Shown: in pieces, positions 49,261-57,029 of the stretch
Position numbering within the stretch: the stretch's first letter is position 1
Layout: each line of letters opens with the position of its first letter
Assembly: GCA_015200025.1 (NCBI GenBank)
Contig: CP054186.1
Location: 1,674,001-1,738,000, forward strand
Direction: 5' to 3'
Origin: Phycisphaeraceae bacterium
GTDB lineage: Bacteria > Planctomycetota > Phycisphaerae > Phycisphaerales > UBA1924
Length of the DNA: 64,000 bases
The notes under the pieces: generated by a model
What the model was told of the DNA's origin: nothing
Databases searched by the model: none
The model's input: the letters and a program-made list of their open reading frames with translations, nothing else
Made by a program: the position numbers and the translations under genes

Positions 49261-50310
49261 ATGGACTGGTTCGACGGCCATCTCGATCTGGCGTGCCTTG
49301 CGATGGAGGGTCGGGACATGCTGGCGGGGGCCCCGGCGGGGGGGAGCCACCCGCCCGGGGCGGTCACGCTCCCGACGTTGCGGGAGGGCGGGGTCCGGGC
49401 GGCACTGGCGACGATCTTCATCGAGCCCGACGGTTCGCCCGAGTCGATCGCGTACACGCCCGGGGATTCGCCGCACGCCGTGGCGTCGGCGGTGTCGGCG
49501 GCGGAACGGCAGTTGGCGTTGTACGAGTCGTGGGCGTCAACGGGCGAGGTCCGCCTGGGCGCGTGGGCGCGGGCCGGGGGGGGGGATCGGCGCGTCGGCG
49601 GGGCGGTCAACCTCGGGGTGCTCGTGGAAGGGGCGGACGGGATCGAGTCGCCCGGGACGCTGGCGCGGTGGGTCGAGCGTGGGGTGGTGGCGGTCGGGTT
49701 GGCGTGGGCGAAGCAGACTCGGTACGCCGGGGGGAACGGGTGCGAGACCGGGCTGACGGACCGTGGGCGTGAGATGGTGTCGGAGGCGGATCGTCTGGGC
49801 GTGGTGCATGATGTGTCGCACCTGTCGGATCGATCACTGGACGGGTTGTTCTCGTGCGCTCGGGGGCGGGTGATGGCGTCGCACTCGAACGGCCGCTGGC
49901 TGCTCGACGACGGGTCGCTTACGCTCGCGGCCCGTCAACGGCACCTGCCCGAACGGGCGGTACGCGAGATCGCGGCCCGCGGGGGCATGATCGGGACGGT
50001 GCTGTTCTCGCCGTTCATCATCCGCGGCGGTCGGCGTGATCGACGCGCGAGGCTCGACGAGTGGTACGCGCACGTGGAGGGGTTGTGCGAACAGATGGGC
50101 GGGCGAGGTCTGATCGGGCTGGGCTCCGACGCGGACGGCGGGTTCTCGTCGGGGATGCTGCCCGAGGGGATCGATCGGCCCTCGGGGTTTGCGCTCCTGG
50201 GGGAAACGCTTCGTGATCGGGGATGGTCGGACGATGAAGTGCGAGGGTTCGCGTGGGGGAACTGGGCGCGATTCTGGGGGCTGGATGTGGGGAGGGAAGG
50301 GGACGCGTGA
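49261..50310 (+). CDS. Peptidase family M19 (renal dipeptidase-like)
   Basis: 349 residues. TIM-barrel dinuclear zinc dipeptidase. 'DGHLDLACLAM' supplies the HxD metal pair; 'LVEGADGIES' the bridging Glu; 'VVHDVSHLSDRSL' and 'VMASHSNGRWL' the His ligands; 'LIGLGSDADGG' the Asp. All expected metal ligands can be placed. No signal peptide, so cytoplasmic. A run of ten G (49576-49585) lies within the frame. The stop is followed one base later by the ferredoxin-like gene. Confidence 0.92.
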   Translation: MDWFDGHLDLACLAMEGRDMLAGAPAGGSHPPGAVTLPTLREGGVRAALATIFIEPDGSPESIAYTPGDSPHAVASAVSAAERQLALYESWASTGEVRLGAWARAGGGDRRVGGAVNLGVLVEGADGIESPGTLARWVERGVVAVGLAWAKQTRYAGGNGCETGLTDRGREMVSEADRLGVVHDVSHLSDRSLDGLFSCARGRVMASHSNGRWLLDDGSLTLAARQRHLPERAVREIAARGGMIGTVLFSPFIIRGGRRDRRARLDEWYAHVEGLCEQMGGRGLIGLGSDADGGFSSGMLPEGIDRPSGFALLGETLRDRGWSDDEVRGFAWGNWARFWGLDVGREGDA

Positions 50311-50311
50311 G

Positions 50312-50551
50312 ATGGCGGTGACGCGGTGCGTGTGCCGGGAAGTGTCGTTTGAGCGGATCGCGCGCCTGGCGGCGGAGCTGCGGGCGGCGGGGGTGGAGCC
50401 CGACGCGGAGATGATGCGTTCGATGACCGGGTGCGGGACCGGGTGCGGGACGTGCATGCCGTACGTCGCGGAGGTGGTCCGGACGGGGCGGGTGTCGCTC
50501 GAGGTGATCCCGGGTTCGCCCCAACGACCCGCGGGGGGCGGCGGGCCCTGA
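50312..50551 (+). CDS. BFD-like [2Fe-2S] ferredoxin domain protein
   Basis: 79 residues. 'RCVCREVSFERI' gives Cys6 and Cys8 (CxC); 'TGCGTGCGTCMPYV' gives Cys41, Cys45 and Cys48, the second CxxC plus one extra Cys. This is the bacterioferritin-associated-ferredoxin-like fold, which binds a 2Fe-2S cluster and is also found as a domain in nitrite reductases. Starts one base after the dipeptidase stop, so it is co-translated with it. Partner unknown; no bacterioferritin gene nearby. Confidence 0.82.
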   Translation: MAVTRCVCREVSFERIARLAAELRAAGVEPDAEMMRSMTGCGTGCGTCMPYVAEVVRTGRVSLEVIPGSPQRPAGGGGP

Positions 50552-50759
50552 TCCCGGTTCGCATCGCGGTTGGTGGAAGGGATGGCGGGTGCCGGCGTCG
50601 CGCGTTTCCCGGGCGTCGACGCGGGCCCGGTGGGAGCACGTCACAACGCCGGCACCCAACCACTGCGGCAGAACGCCGGACGGCGGCGGGCTATTGCCGG
50701 GATCGAGGGATTGTGGCTGGACGCCACGGGCTGTTGCGCGTGGACGAAGTCAGGGTGGG

Positions 50760-51635
50760 CTACGGGTGGGGTGGTGCCGGGGCGAACGGGGTGACGAAGA
50801 CGCCGCGGACCGTGCGGGTCCGTCCGGACGAGGCGGCCCAGGTGAGGCGTCCGTCGGGGAGGGCCTGGCGGATGATCACTCCGTCGTCGTGCGGGTGGTT
50901 GGGGTCGTAGACGCGGAAGGTTCGGGAGTCGGGGCCCGAGTCGTGGGCGTAGGCGAGGACCTGGTGGTTGTCCCACGGGGTTTGCCCGACCGCGACGAGG
51001 ACCATGCAGAGGGGAACGAGTTCGCCGCGGTCCAGTGCGGCGGCGGCGAGCTCGAGCTCGGCCTTGGAGCGTTGGGCGAGCGTGTCGTCGGGGAGGGCCA
51101 TCCAGGCGAGGACGCGCGAGACGAGGGCCCAGTTGCGGCCGTAGGAGTCGAGTTGGCGCTGGTAGAGGTAGTCGTAGAGCGGCGTGCCCTTGGATGGCGG
51201 TGTGAGCGCGTCGGGGGCCGGCTGCTTCGAGAGGTAAAGATCGGCGGCGGCGAGGGACATCCCGCCGCAGAGCCCGTAGCGGTCGGGGATGGTGGCGGCG
51301 AAGCCGAGGGATCGGGCGAGGCGGTCGAGGGAATCGGGGAGCGGGGTGCCGGTGAAGGTGTTGCGGAAGGCAAAGCCGTGCCGCGAGGGGAGGAAGCGGA
51401 TCGGCGTGCCGTTGAGGTCCGGGTCGGGGTCGATGGCGGCCTCGGGGACCGGTGTGGGAGCCTGGGGGATCTTGGGCGGGGGCGCCGTCGCCGGCATCAT
51501 CGGGGGCGTTTCGGCCGGTGCATCGGAGTGCGCATGGGCGGGAGGTTGGGGCTTTGGGGTGGCCGGCGTGGGTCGTTCGCACGCCGACCCGGCGAGGGCG
51601 AGGACGAGAGTAATTAAGACATGTCGTGCGTGCAT
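50760..51635 (-). CDS. Lipoprotein with a papain-like Cys/His/Asp arrangement
   Basis: 291 residues. Lipobox 'LAGSAC' gives lipidated Cys19, followed by a Pro/Ala linker to about residue 70. The globular part contains 'YGLCGGMSLAAADLYL' (Cys123 at a helix start), 'WDNHQVLAYA' (His224 on a strand) and 'RVYDPNHPHDD' (Asp244/Asn246), the order of papain-fold (C39- or transglutaminase-like) enzymes. 'YDYLYQRQLDSYG' lies between. Activity is inferred from motif order alone. Anchored in the inner or outer membrane facing the periplasm. Confidence 0.55.
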   Translation of the reverse strand: MHARHVLITLVLALAGSACERPTPATPKPQPPAHAHSDAPAETPPMMPATAPPPKIPQAPTPVPEAAIDPDPDLNGTPIRFLPSRHGFAFRNTFTGTPLPDSLDRLARSLGFAATIPDRYGLCGGMSLAAADLYLSKQPAPDALTPPSKGTPLYDYLYQRQLDSYGRNWALVSRVLAWMALPDDTLAQRSKAELELAAAALDRGELVPLCMVLVAVGQTPWDNHQVLAYAHDSGPDSRTFRVYDPNHPHDDGVIIRQALPDGRLTWAASSGRTRTVRGVFVTPFAPAPPHP

Positions 51636-51641
51636 GTTCGA

Positions 51642-51647
51642 AGGCTA
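51642..51647 (-). promoter_or_regulatory. -10 box TAGCCT of lipoprotein gene, leaderless
   Basis: Six bases upstream of the ATG at 51635; no Shine-Dalgarno. Confidence 0.4.
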
Positions 51648-51774
51648 TCGCCCGGCGGGCGTCCCGGGAAGGGCTTTCTCGGACGGGGCACGCGGCCGGA
51701 TCGGTGTGCAATCACGCGGCCGAGTGAGCGTTGAGCCTGTGTCGTGGGTGGGACAAGGAAACAGGAGTATGGTC

Positions 51775-52692
51775 ATGAAGTACCGGGTGTTGCTGGCGGC
51801 GGTGGTGGCGTGCGGGATGGGCGGGCTGAGCATGGCGCAGCCGGAGGGGCCCGGGCGTGCGGGCCCGCCGAGGTTTGAGCCGCCGGCCGGCGTGGAGCGC
51901 GGGCCGCGTGGCGGTCCCGATCGCGAGGCCGAGCGTGGTCCGGAAGGCCGGGGCGGGGTTCGGCGTGAGGATGGAGCGGCGCGGGGCGGCCCCGGGGAAG
52001 GCCGCGGGGTGGGCCGTGAGGCGGTGCGCGAGCGGCATGAGGAGCGGATGAAGGAGCGGGGGGCCGCGCGTGGGGAAGGACCCGCGCGGGGCGAGCCGCG
52101 CGAGCGGATCAAGGAACGCATCAAGCACCGGGTTGATGAGAGGCTCAAGGAGCGTGGCCGCGGGGCGGTCCGAGGTGAGATCAAGGAACGGCTGCGCGAG
52201 CGGATGGGCGGCGGGCCCGGCCCTGGTCGGATGGACCCGATGAACGAGGGCCGTGCGCGTGAGATGCTGCGTGAGCGGGTCGAGGGCGGGCGCGGGCCGG
52301 GCGGATTTGAACGCGGTGAGATGATGCGCCGCTTCGAGGAGCGTCGCGGCGAGATGCGTGGCGGCGCGGAAGGCCGTGGTCCCGGGGGCGGCCCCGGCGC
52401 GGGGCGTGGCATGGAGAGGCGTGGCCCGATGGAGATGCAGGGCCCGCCGCGCGGTCAGGGCGGGGGTCCCGCGATGGGTCCTGGGATGGGGCGGGGTGAA
52501 GGACGGTTCGGTGGCCCCGGGCCGGCGCCGCAGCGGGGGATGGGACCGGGGGGCGGACGAGGGTTTGGTCCCGGCGCGATGGGCGAGGGGCGTGGCGGGC
52601 CGGGGATGGGCAGGCCGCCGGAAGGTGGACCCGGGGCCGGTCGAGGGGCGGAGGGCCCCGGGCCGCGCCGGCCCGGCTCGCGCGGGATCTGA
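51775..52692 (+). CDS. Secreted Arg/Gly/Pro/Met-rich low-complexity protein
   Basis: 305 residues. AGGAG at 51763-51767 is seven bases before this ATG and only one base before another at 51769, which decides the start. A signal peptide covers 1-21 (ends SMA-Q). The mature chain is highly basic and disordered: first RE/KER-type helical repeats ('RERIKERIKHRVDERLKERG'), then Gly/Pro/Met/Arg-rich stretches. Codon pattern is regular, with no stop in a 918-base frame. No homologue known to me. A terminator follows. Confidence 0.6.
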   Translation: MKYRVLLAAVVACGMGGLSMAQPEGPGRAGPPRFEPPAGVERGPRGGPDREAERGPEGRGGVRREDGAARGGPGEGRGVGREAVRERHEERMKERGAARGEGPARGEPRERIKERIKHRVDERLKERGRGAVRGEIKERLRERMGGGPGPGRMDPMNEGRAREMLRERVEGGRGPGGFERGEMMRRFEERRGEMRGGAEGRGPGGGPGAGRGMERRGPMEMQGPPRGQGGGPAMGPGMGRGEGRFGGPGPAPQRGMGPGGGRGFGPGAMGEGRGGPGMGRPPEGGPGAGRGAEGPGPRRPGSRGI

Positions 52693-52723
52693 AACGGGAT
52701 CGGAGTGAATCGAGCCAACACGC

Positions 52724-52766
52724 GCAGGGACGGGCGTCGGAGCGTGCCCGTCCCTGCTCTATTTTT
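52724..52766 (+). terminator. Rho-independent terminator
   Basis: A 12-bp stem GCAGGGACGGGC/GCCCGTCCCTGC with a ten-base loop is followed by TCTATTTTT. The T-tract overlaps the stop codon of the convergent pseudouridine synthase gene. Confidence 0.88.
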
Positions 52767-54108
52767 CCGTGCGGTGCACGACGAGGTCGAGATCGATGGT
52801 CGCGCCGCGCCCGTCGATTGATTCGTGGTACGGAGACGCGCGGAGGGTGGCGATGAGCCGGGCCATGTCGTCGCGGGCCGGTGCGACGAACGAGAGTTCC
52901 CGGCCGGTCATGGGGTGGGTGAATGCGAGAAGGGCGGCGTGGAGGGCCTGGCGTTCGATGACGGGCGTGCCGTCGCGGGCGAGGTAGGGGCGGCCGCCGT
53001 ACATGTCGTCGCCGACGATGGGCCACCCGAGGTGCGAGAGGTGGACGCGGATCTGGTGGGTGCGTCCGGTCTTGAGTTCGAGTTCGAGGAGCGAGTAGTC
53101 GGTGTCGGTGCCTCTCGACGGGGCGGGGCGTCGGGTCGGCGCGGTCGGGGCGGCATGCGGCGCGCGCCACCCCGGGGTGTCGGGCGTCGGGGTGGTCGTG
53201 GCCGTCGACGTGGGGGCGGGGGGCGTGAGGCCGAAGCGTTCGCGAACGCGGTAGATGGTGAGGGAGGGTTTGCCGAGCTCGTCGTGGCGGACGACGTGCT
53301 TCTCGCGGTACCCCTTCTCGCGGCTGGGGTGAGGGCCGATGGGGAGTTCGATGGCGTCGGCGGCGGGTTCGACGCGGCCGTGCACGACGGCGAGGTAGCG
53401 TTTCTCGACGCGACGGGTCTCGAAGAGCCGGCCGAGTTTCCAGTGGGTCTCGTCGTCCTTGGCGAAGACGACGCACCCGGTGGTGTCGCGGTCGAGGCGG
53501 TGGACGACGCCGGGGCGTGCGAACTCCTGCCCGACGGCGGAGAGCTGGCCGCCCATGGGCGAGCGGTGCTGGAAGTGGAAGGCCAGGGCGTTGATGAGGG
53601 TGCCCGAGAGGTGGGATCGGGCGGGGTGGGTGATGATGTCCGGGCGTTTGTTGATGACGATGAGGTGCTGGTCCTCGTACATGACGTCGAGGGGGATGTC
53701 CTGCGGCTGGGTCCCCTTGGGCGGGGGCGGCGGGACGACGACCTCGACGGTGTCGCCGGCCTGGACCTTGGTGGAGGCTTTAGGGCGTCGGCCGTTGACG
53801 GTGACGGCCCCGTCGTCGATGAGTCGCTGGAGCTGGCTGCGGCTCATGAAGGTGATGCGGTCGGTGAGGTACTTGTCGAGGCGTTTGTCGAGGTCGCGGC
53901 GGAGGTGGAAGCGAACGGTGCGGAGGCCCTCGTCATCGTCGGCCTGTTCGAGGGCGGCGCGGATGGCGTCGGGGTCAACCTTCCCGCCCGGGAGGATAAG
54001 ACCGGCGGCGTCAACGGTGTCGTCGCCCGGGTCGTCGGCGCGTGAGGCGTCGCTCGCCGGGGGCTTGGTCTCGGCGTCGTCACGTTGAGGCTGGGGGTCG
54101 CGGGGCAT
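52759..54108 (-). CDS. RluA-family 23S rRNA pseudouridine synthase (RluD-like)
   Basis: 449 residues, longer than the usual 320. An acidic N-terminal extension (1-65) precedes an S4 RNA-binding domain (about 72-130: 'RLDKYLTDRI', 'SQLQRLIDDGAVTVNGR'). The catalytic Asp is in 'VVHRLDRDTTGCVVFAKDD', and 'LELKTGRTHQIRVHLSHLGW' with 'DMYGG' completes the family. A Thr/Pro/Arg insert of about 45 residues (near 300-345) interrupts the catalytic domain. It isomerises uridines in large-subunit rRNA. Confidence 0.93.
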   Translation of the reverse strand: MPRDPQPQRDDAETKPPASDASRADDPGDDTVDAAGLILPGGKVDPDAIRAALEQADDDEGLRTVRFHLRRDLDKRLDKYLTDRITFMSRSQLQRLIDDGAVTVNGRRPKASTKVQAGDTVEVVVPPPPPKGTQPQDIPLDVMYEDQHLIVINKRPDIITHPARSHLSGTLINALAFHFQHRSPMGGQLSAVGQEFARPGVVHRLDRDTTGCVVFAKDDETHWKLGRLFETRRVEKRYLAVVHGRVEPAADAIELPIGPHPSREKGYREKHVVRHDELGKPSLTIYRVRERFGLTPPAPTSTATTTPTPDTPGWRAPHAAPTAPTRRPAPSRGTDTDYSLLELELKTGRTHQIRVHLSHLGWPIVGDDMYGGRPYLARDGTPVIERQALHAALLAFTHPMTGRELSFVAPARDDMARLIATLRASPYHESIDGRGATIDLDLVVHRTEK

Positions 54109-54162
54109 GGTTCGCCCGTCGTCGGCGGAACGGCCTGGCCTGGGGGTTCGCCAGGAGGCCGA

Positions 54163-55050
54163 TCAGCCCGGCGAGTTGGCGGGCGGCGCGGCGGGTTCGG
54201 GGTTCTGCGGGGGTTGAGGATCGGGGACGGCGACGGGCTGGGGTCCGGTCGCGGGGACTTCGCCCGGGATGCCGGGTACGGCCGGACCGGTGGGGATGGC
54301 CGGGCCGATGGGTTCGGGCGCGGGCGGGGGGGGCGGGGGCGGGGTCCAGAGGTCGGCCTTGGAGAGGAGGGTGGTGCCCCCCTTGAGCGCGTCGAGCGAG
54401 TCTTTGCGCGCCTTGGCGATGCGGACGAGGCGGTCGAAGCCGGCCTTGGTGGCGGCGGCGAGGGCCTGGTCATAGTGGAGGGCGGCGTCCCCGAAATCGC
54501 CGGAGGTTTCGGCGACCTCGGCGAGGCCGAAAGCCGCGTTGATGGCGTGGATCGACTGGCGATCGTCGCGGGAGGTCGCGTTGTAGACGGCCTCGTACAG
54601 GGCCTTGGCCTTGGTGAGATACTGGGTGCGGAGTTCCGTGGTGAGGGCTTCCTCGGGCTTGACGACGCCGTCGGGACCGATGGTGGCGCCCAGGGCGGCC
54701 TTGCGGGCGACGGCGCGGAGGTAGGCGTCGGCGGCCTCGAGTCGCGCCAGGTGCGGGACGCCGCGGATGGACTTGAAGTCGTCGGCGACGGCGACAAGGG
54801 CGTCGGGGTTGGGGTTGCCCCGGCCTTGAGCGGCCTGGAGGTCGTCGAAGGCGCGGTTGACCTCGGCGGTCTTGGCCTTCGTGAACTGCTGGTAGACGTA
54901 GAACCCGCCGACGACGGCGAGCAGCGCGAGGGTCAGGGGCCAGCTGGCCTTGCGGAGGAAGTTGATGAAATCCTCGTTGAGGCGTGATTCGACCTGCCCC
55001 GCGCCTTCGCGGAGTTGCTGGGTGATCTGGGGGTTGCGGGGGTCTTCCAT
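54163..55050 (-). CDS. Membrane-anchored TPR-like protein
   Basis: 295 residues. N-terminal amphipathic segment, one transmembrane helix at about 37-57 ('WPLTLALLAVVGGFYVYQQF'), then helical pairs such as 'EVNRAFDDLQAAQ', 'YLTKAKALYEAVYNATS' and 'DAALHYDQALAAATKAGF' that resemble tetratricopeptide units, like YfgM-type inner-membrane proteins. The last 65 residues are Pro/Ala/Val-rich. The C-terminal part would lie in the periplasm. A TACCCT hexamer lies about 37 bases upstream. Role unknown; possibly a scaffold. Confidence 0.6.
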   Translation of the reverse strand: MEDPRNPQITQQLREGAGQVESRLNEDFINFLRKASWPLTLALLAVVGGFYVYQQFTKAKTAEVNRAFDDLQAAQGRGNPNPDALVAVADDFKSIRGVPHLARLEAADAYLRAVARKAALGATIGPDGVVKPEEALTTELRTQYLTKAKALYEAVYNATSRDDRQSIHAINAAFGLAEVAETSGDFGDAALHYDQALAAATKAGFDRLVRIAKARKDSLDALKGGTTLLSKADLWTPPPPPPPAPEPIGPAIPTGPAVPGIPGEVPATGPQPVAVPDPQPPQNPEPAAPPANSPG

Positions 55051-55124
55051 GGTGGGGTCCGTGGTGGATGAAGGGGGAATCGCAAGGGTACGCGCGCGGG
55101 CCGGGCCCGGCGGGTTCGGGGCGG

Positions 55125-56138
55125 TCAGTCCCAGAACCGCCACGGCGCGGGGTCGTGAACGTCGGCGGGGGGAAGGAGGTGGTCGCGGAGCCGGGCGGCG
55201 AGGGCGTCGAGGTCCGCCCCGGCGTAGCACGAGACGGCGAGGTCGTGGGGCCAGGCGGGCCGACCCAGATCGGCGCGGAGAGCGACACACAGAACGTCCC
55301 GACTCGAGCCCAGGCTGTCGGGGAGCGTCGGCGGCGGGTGGGCCGCGTCGCCCAGGAGCAGCAGAAGATCGGCGTCGCGTGCGAGGTCGAGGGCGATGCG
55401 GGCGGCGGCCTCCTCGATCGGGTCTGGATCGGGGCGAAGGCCCGGGGTGTCGGCGTACCTGACGACCAGGCCCGAAAGGTCGATGGAGACGCCGATGTGG
55501 TCGCGGGTGGTGCCCGGCTGGTCGGCGACGAGGGCGACCGAGCGGCCGGCCAAGGTATTGAGGAGCGTGGACTTGCCGACGTTGGGGGGGCCCAGCGCGA
55601 CGATCAGGGGTGGGTCGATCAGACGACGCAGACGCCGATCGCGCGGTGTGGGCGAGGACGCGAGATCGGGGCGGTCGGGATCGAGCCCCGCGCCGGCCCA
55701 TCGCGCGGGCTGGGCGAGGAGCAGGTCGATCGCGGCGGGGCTGTGGGCCCGCGCGAGCGCGTCGAGCGCGAGGGCCTCGATCACGGACCGGGCTTCGGGG
55801 TAGCGGAGTCTCGGGTGCTCGGGAGGGGCGAGCGTAAAGCCCAGGGCACCGAGCCGGTCGAGGAGCGAGCGGACAACGGCCTTGCCCGCGTGGGGCATCA
55901 GCAGGAGCGTGTGCTCGGCGGGCCGGGCGATGAGGCCCCGATCGACGCCGAGGAGGTCGCGGAGCGCGAAGCCCCCGACGGGGATGGGGGCGATGCCCAG
56001 GGCGGCGAGCCCCCCGTCGGGTTCCGCGGCGAGTTGAACGACGGCGAGCGCCCCGGCGGCGTTTGGGGGCGTGGCGAGGAACGCCCGGGGCGGGAGCGCG
56101 GGGTGGCGCGGTGGGGTGTGTCGGTCAGCCGTGGTCAT
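55125..56138 (-). CDS. MnmE-like GTPase with degenerate NKxD and no C-terminal cysteine
   Basis: 337 residues against about 450 for MnmE. Residues 19-36 ('AFLATPPNAAGALAVVQL') match the MnmE N-terminus that binds 5-formyl-THF. The G domain has G1 'GPPNVGKSTLLN' (183-194), G2 in 'QPGTTRDHIG', and G3 'DTPG' (230-233). G4 should be NKxD but reads LRAD (287-290). It ends 'PAPWRFWD' with no CxGK motif, which MnmE needs for tRNA-wobble-uridine modification. It overlaps coaX by 14 bases. Probably a diverged MnmE paralogue. Confidence 0.75.
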   Translation of the reverse strand: MTTADRHTPPRHPALPPRAFLATPPNAAGALAVVQLAAEPDGGLAALGIAPIPVGGFALRDLLGVDRGLIARPAEHTLLLMPHAGKAVVRSLLDRLGALGFTLAPPEHPRLRYPEARSVIEALALDALARAHSPAAIDLLLAQPARWAGAGLDPDRPDLASSPTPRDRRLRRLIDPPLIVALGPPNVGKSTLLNTLAGRSVALVADQPGTTRDHIGVSIDLSGLVVRYADTPGLRPDPDPIEEAAARIALDLARDADLLLLLGDAAHPPPTLPDSLGSSRDVLCVALRADLGRPAWPHDLAVSCYAGADLDALAARLRDHLLPPADVHDPAPWRFWD

Positions 56139-56931
56139 CGTCCTCGAGCCGCGCGAGGCGTTGCCTCGCGACGGCGAGCCCCTTGAGTTGGAGGTGCGGG
56201 ACGAGGTGATCGACGAAGGGGTCGTTGGTGAACAGGAGTTCGGCGTCGCCCCCGGTCGCGATGACCTGCGGGTAGGCCTCGTACGCCTCGGCGTACCGCT
56301 CGACGGCGTGGCGGACCAGGCCGATCGCGGCGTACCGGACACCCAACAGCATCGCGTGGGCGGTGTCCTTCCCGAACGGGCCGCGTTCGGGGTCCGGGGC
56401 GATCGGGGAGAGTTTGGGGAGCGAGGCGGTGTGCTCGTGGAGCGAGGCCAGCATGACGGCGAGCCCCGGGGCGATGATCCCGCCCTGGAATACCCCTTGG
56501 CCGTCGACGAAGTCGATGGTGATCGCCGAGCCCGCGTCGATGACCACACACGCCTGCTGGGCGGTATCAAACCCGGCGAGGGCGACGAGCAGCCGGTCCT
56601 GCCCGACGGTCGAGTCGTCGTCGAGGGCGTTGACGATGGGGGCGTCGAAGTCCCGCCCGCAGCGGAGGAACGGGGTGGACCGCTCGGCGAGGAGCCGCGT
56701 CTCGATGGCCTCTGCGTGGGGGTGATTGACCGAGGACGCGAGCACGCACGTCGCGCCCGAATCGGCGATCCGCGCCGAGGCCTCACGGACGATCGCGTCA
56801 AGGTCGGCGTTGGGGACCGCGACGGCGTCGTCCACCTCCGTCCCGCGAAGGACGGCCATCGAGGTGCGCGTGTTCCCGATCGCCATCGCCAGGGCGGGTT
56901 CGGCGGGTGAGAGCGGTTCGTCGTGACGCAT
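56125..56931 (-). CDS. coaX: Type III pantothenate kinase
   Basis: First step of CoA synthesis. 268 residues. ASKHA fold: 'AMAIGNTRTSMAVL' (PHOSPHATE 1), 'VGQDRLLVALAG' (G-x-DR pantothenate site), 'VIDAGSAITIDFV' (PHOSPHATE 2) and 'FQGGIIAPGLAVML'. The residue before IGNT is Ala17, where the family has Asp, and the PHOSPHATE 2 Thr is Ser. The ATG at 56931 begins the homologous region. It overlaps the downstream GTPase gene, so the two are co-translated. Confidence 0.88.
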   Translation of the reverse strand: MRHDEPLSPAEPALAMAIGNTRTSMAVLRGTEVDDAVAVPNADLDAIVREASARIADSGATCVLASSVNHPHAEAIETRLLAERSTPFLRCGRDFDAPIVNALDDDSTVGQDRLLVALAGFDTAQQACVVIDAGSAITIDFVDGQGVFQGGIIAPGLAVMLASLHEHTASLPKLSPIAPDPERGPFGKDTAHAMLLGVRYAAIGLVRHAVERYAEAYEAYPQVIATGGDAELLFTNDPFVDHLVPHLQLKGLAVARQRLARLEDDDHG

Positions 56932-56938
56932 CGGTATG

Positions 56939-56944
56939 AGCGTA
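56939..56944 (-). promoter_or_regulatory. -10 box TACGCT of coaX, leaderless
   Basis: Seven bases upstream of the coaX ATG; no Shine-Dalgarno. Confidence 0.45.
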
Positions 56945-57029
56945 CGGGCCCCGGGCGGCGGGCGGGGACCGGCGCGGATCACTATGCTGGCACGGCCCGT
57001 CGAGCGGTCGTGCGGGCGTCGGGGCGACC

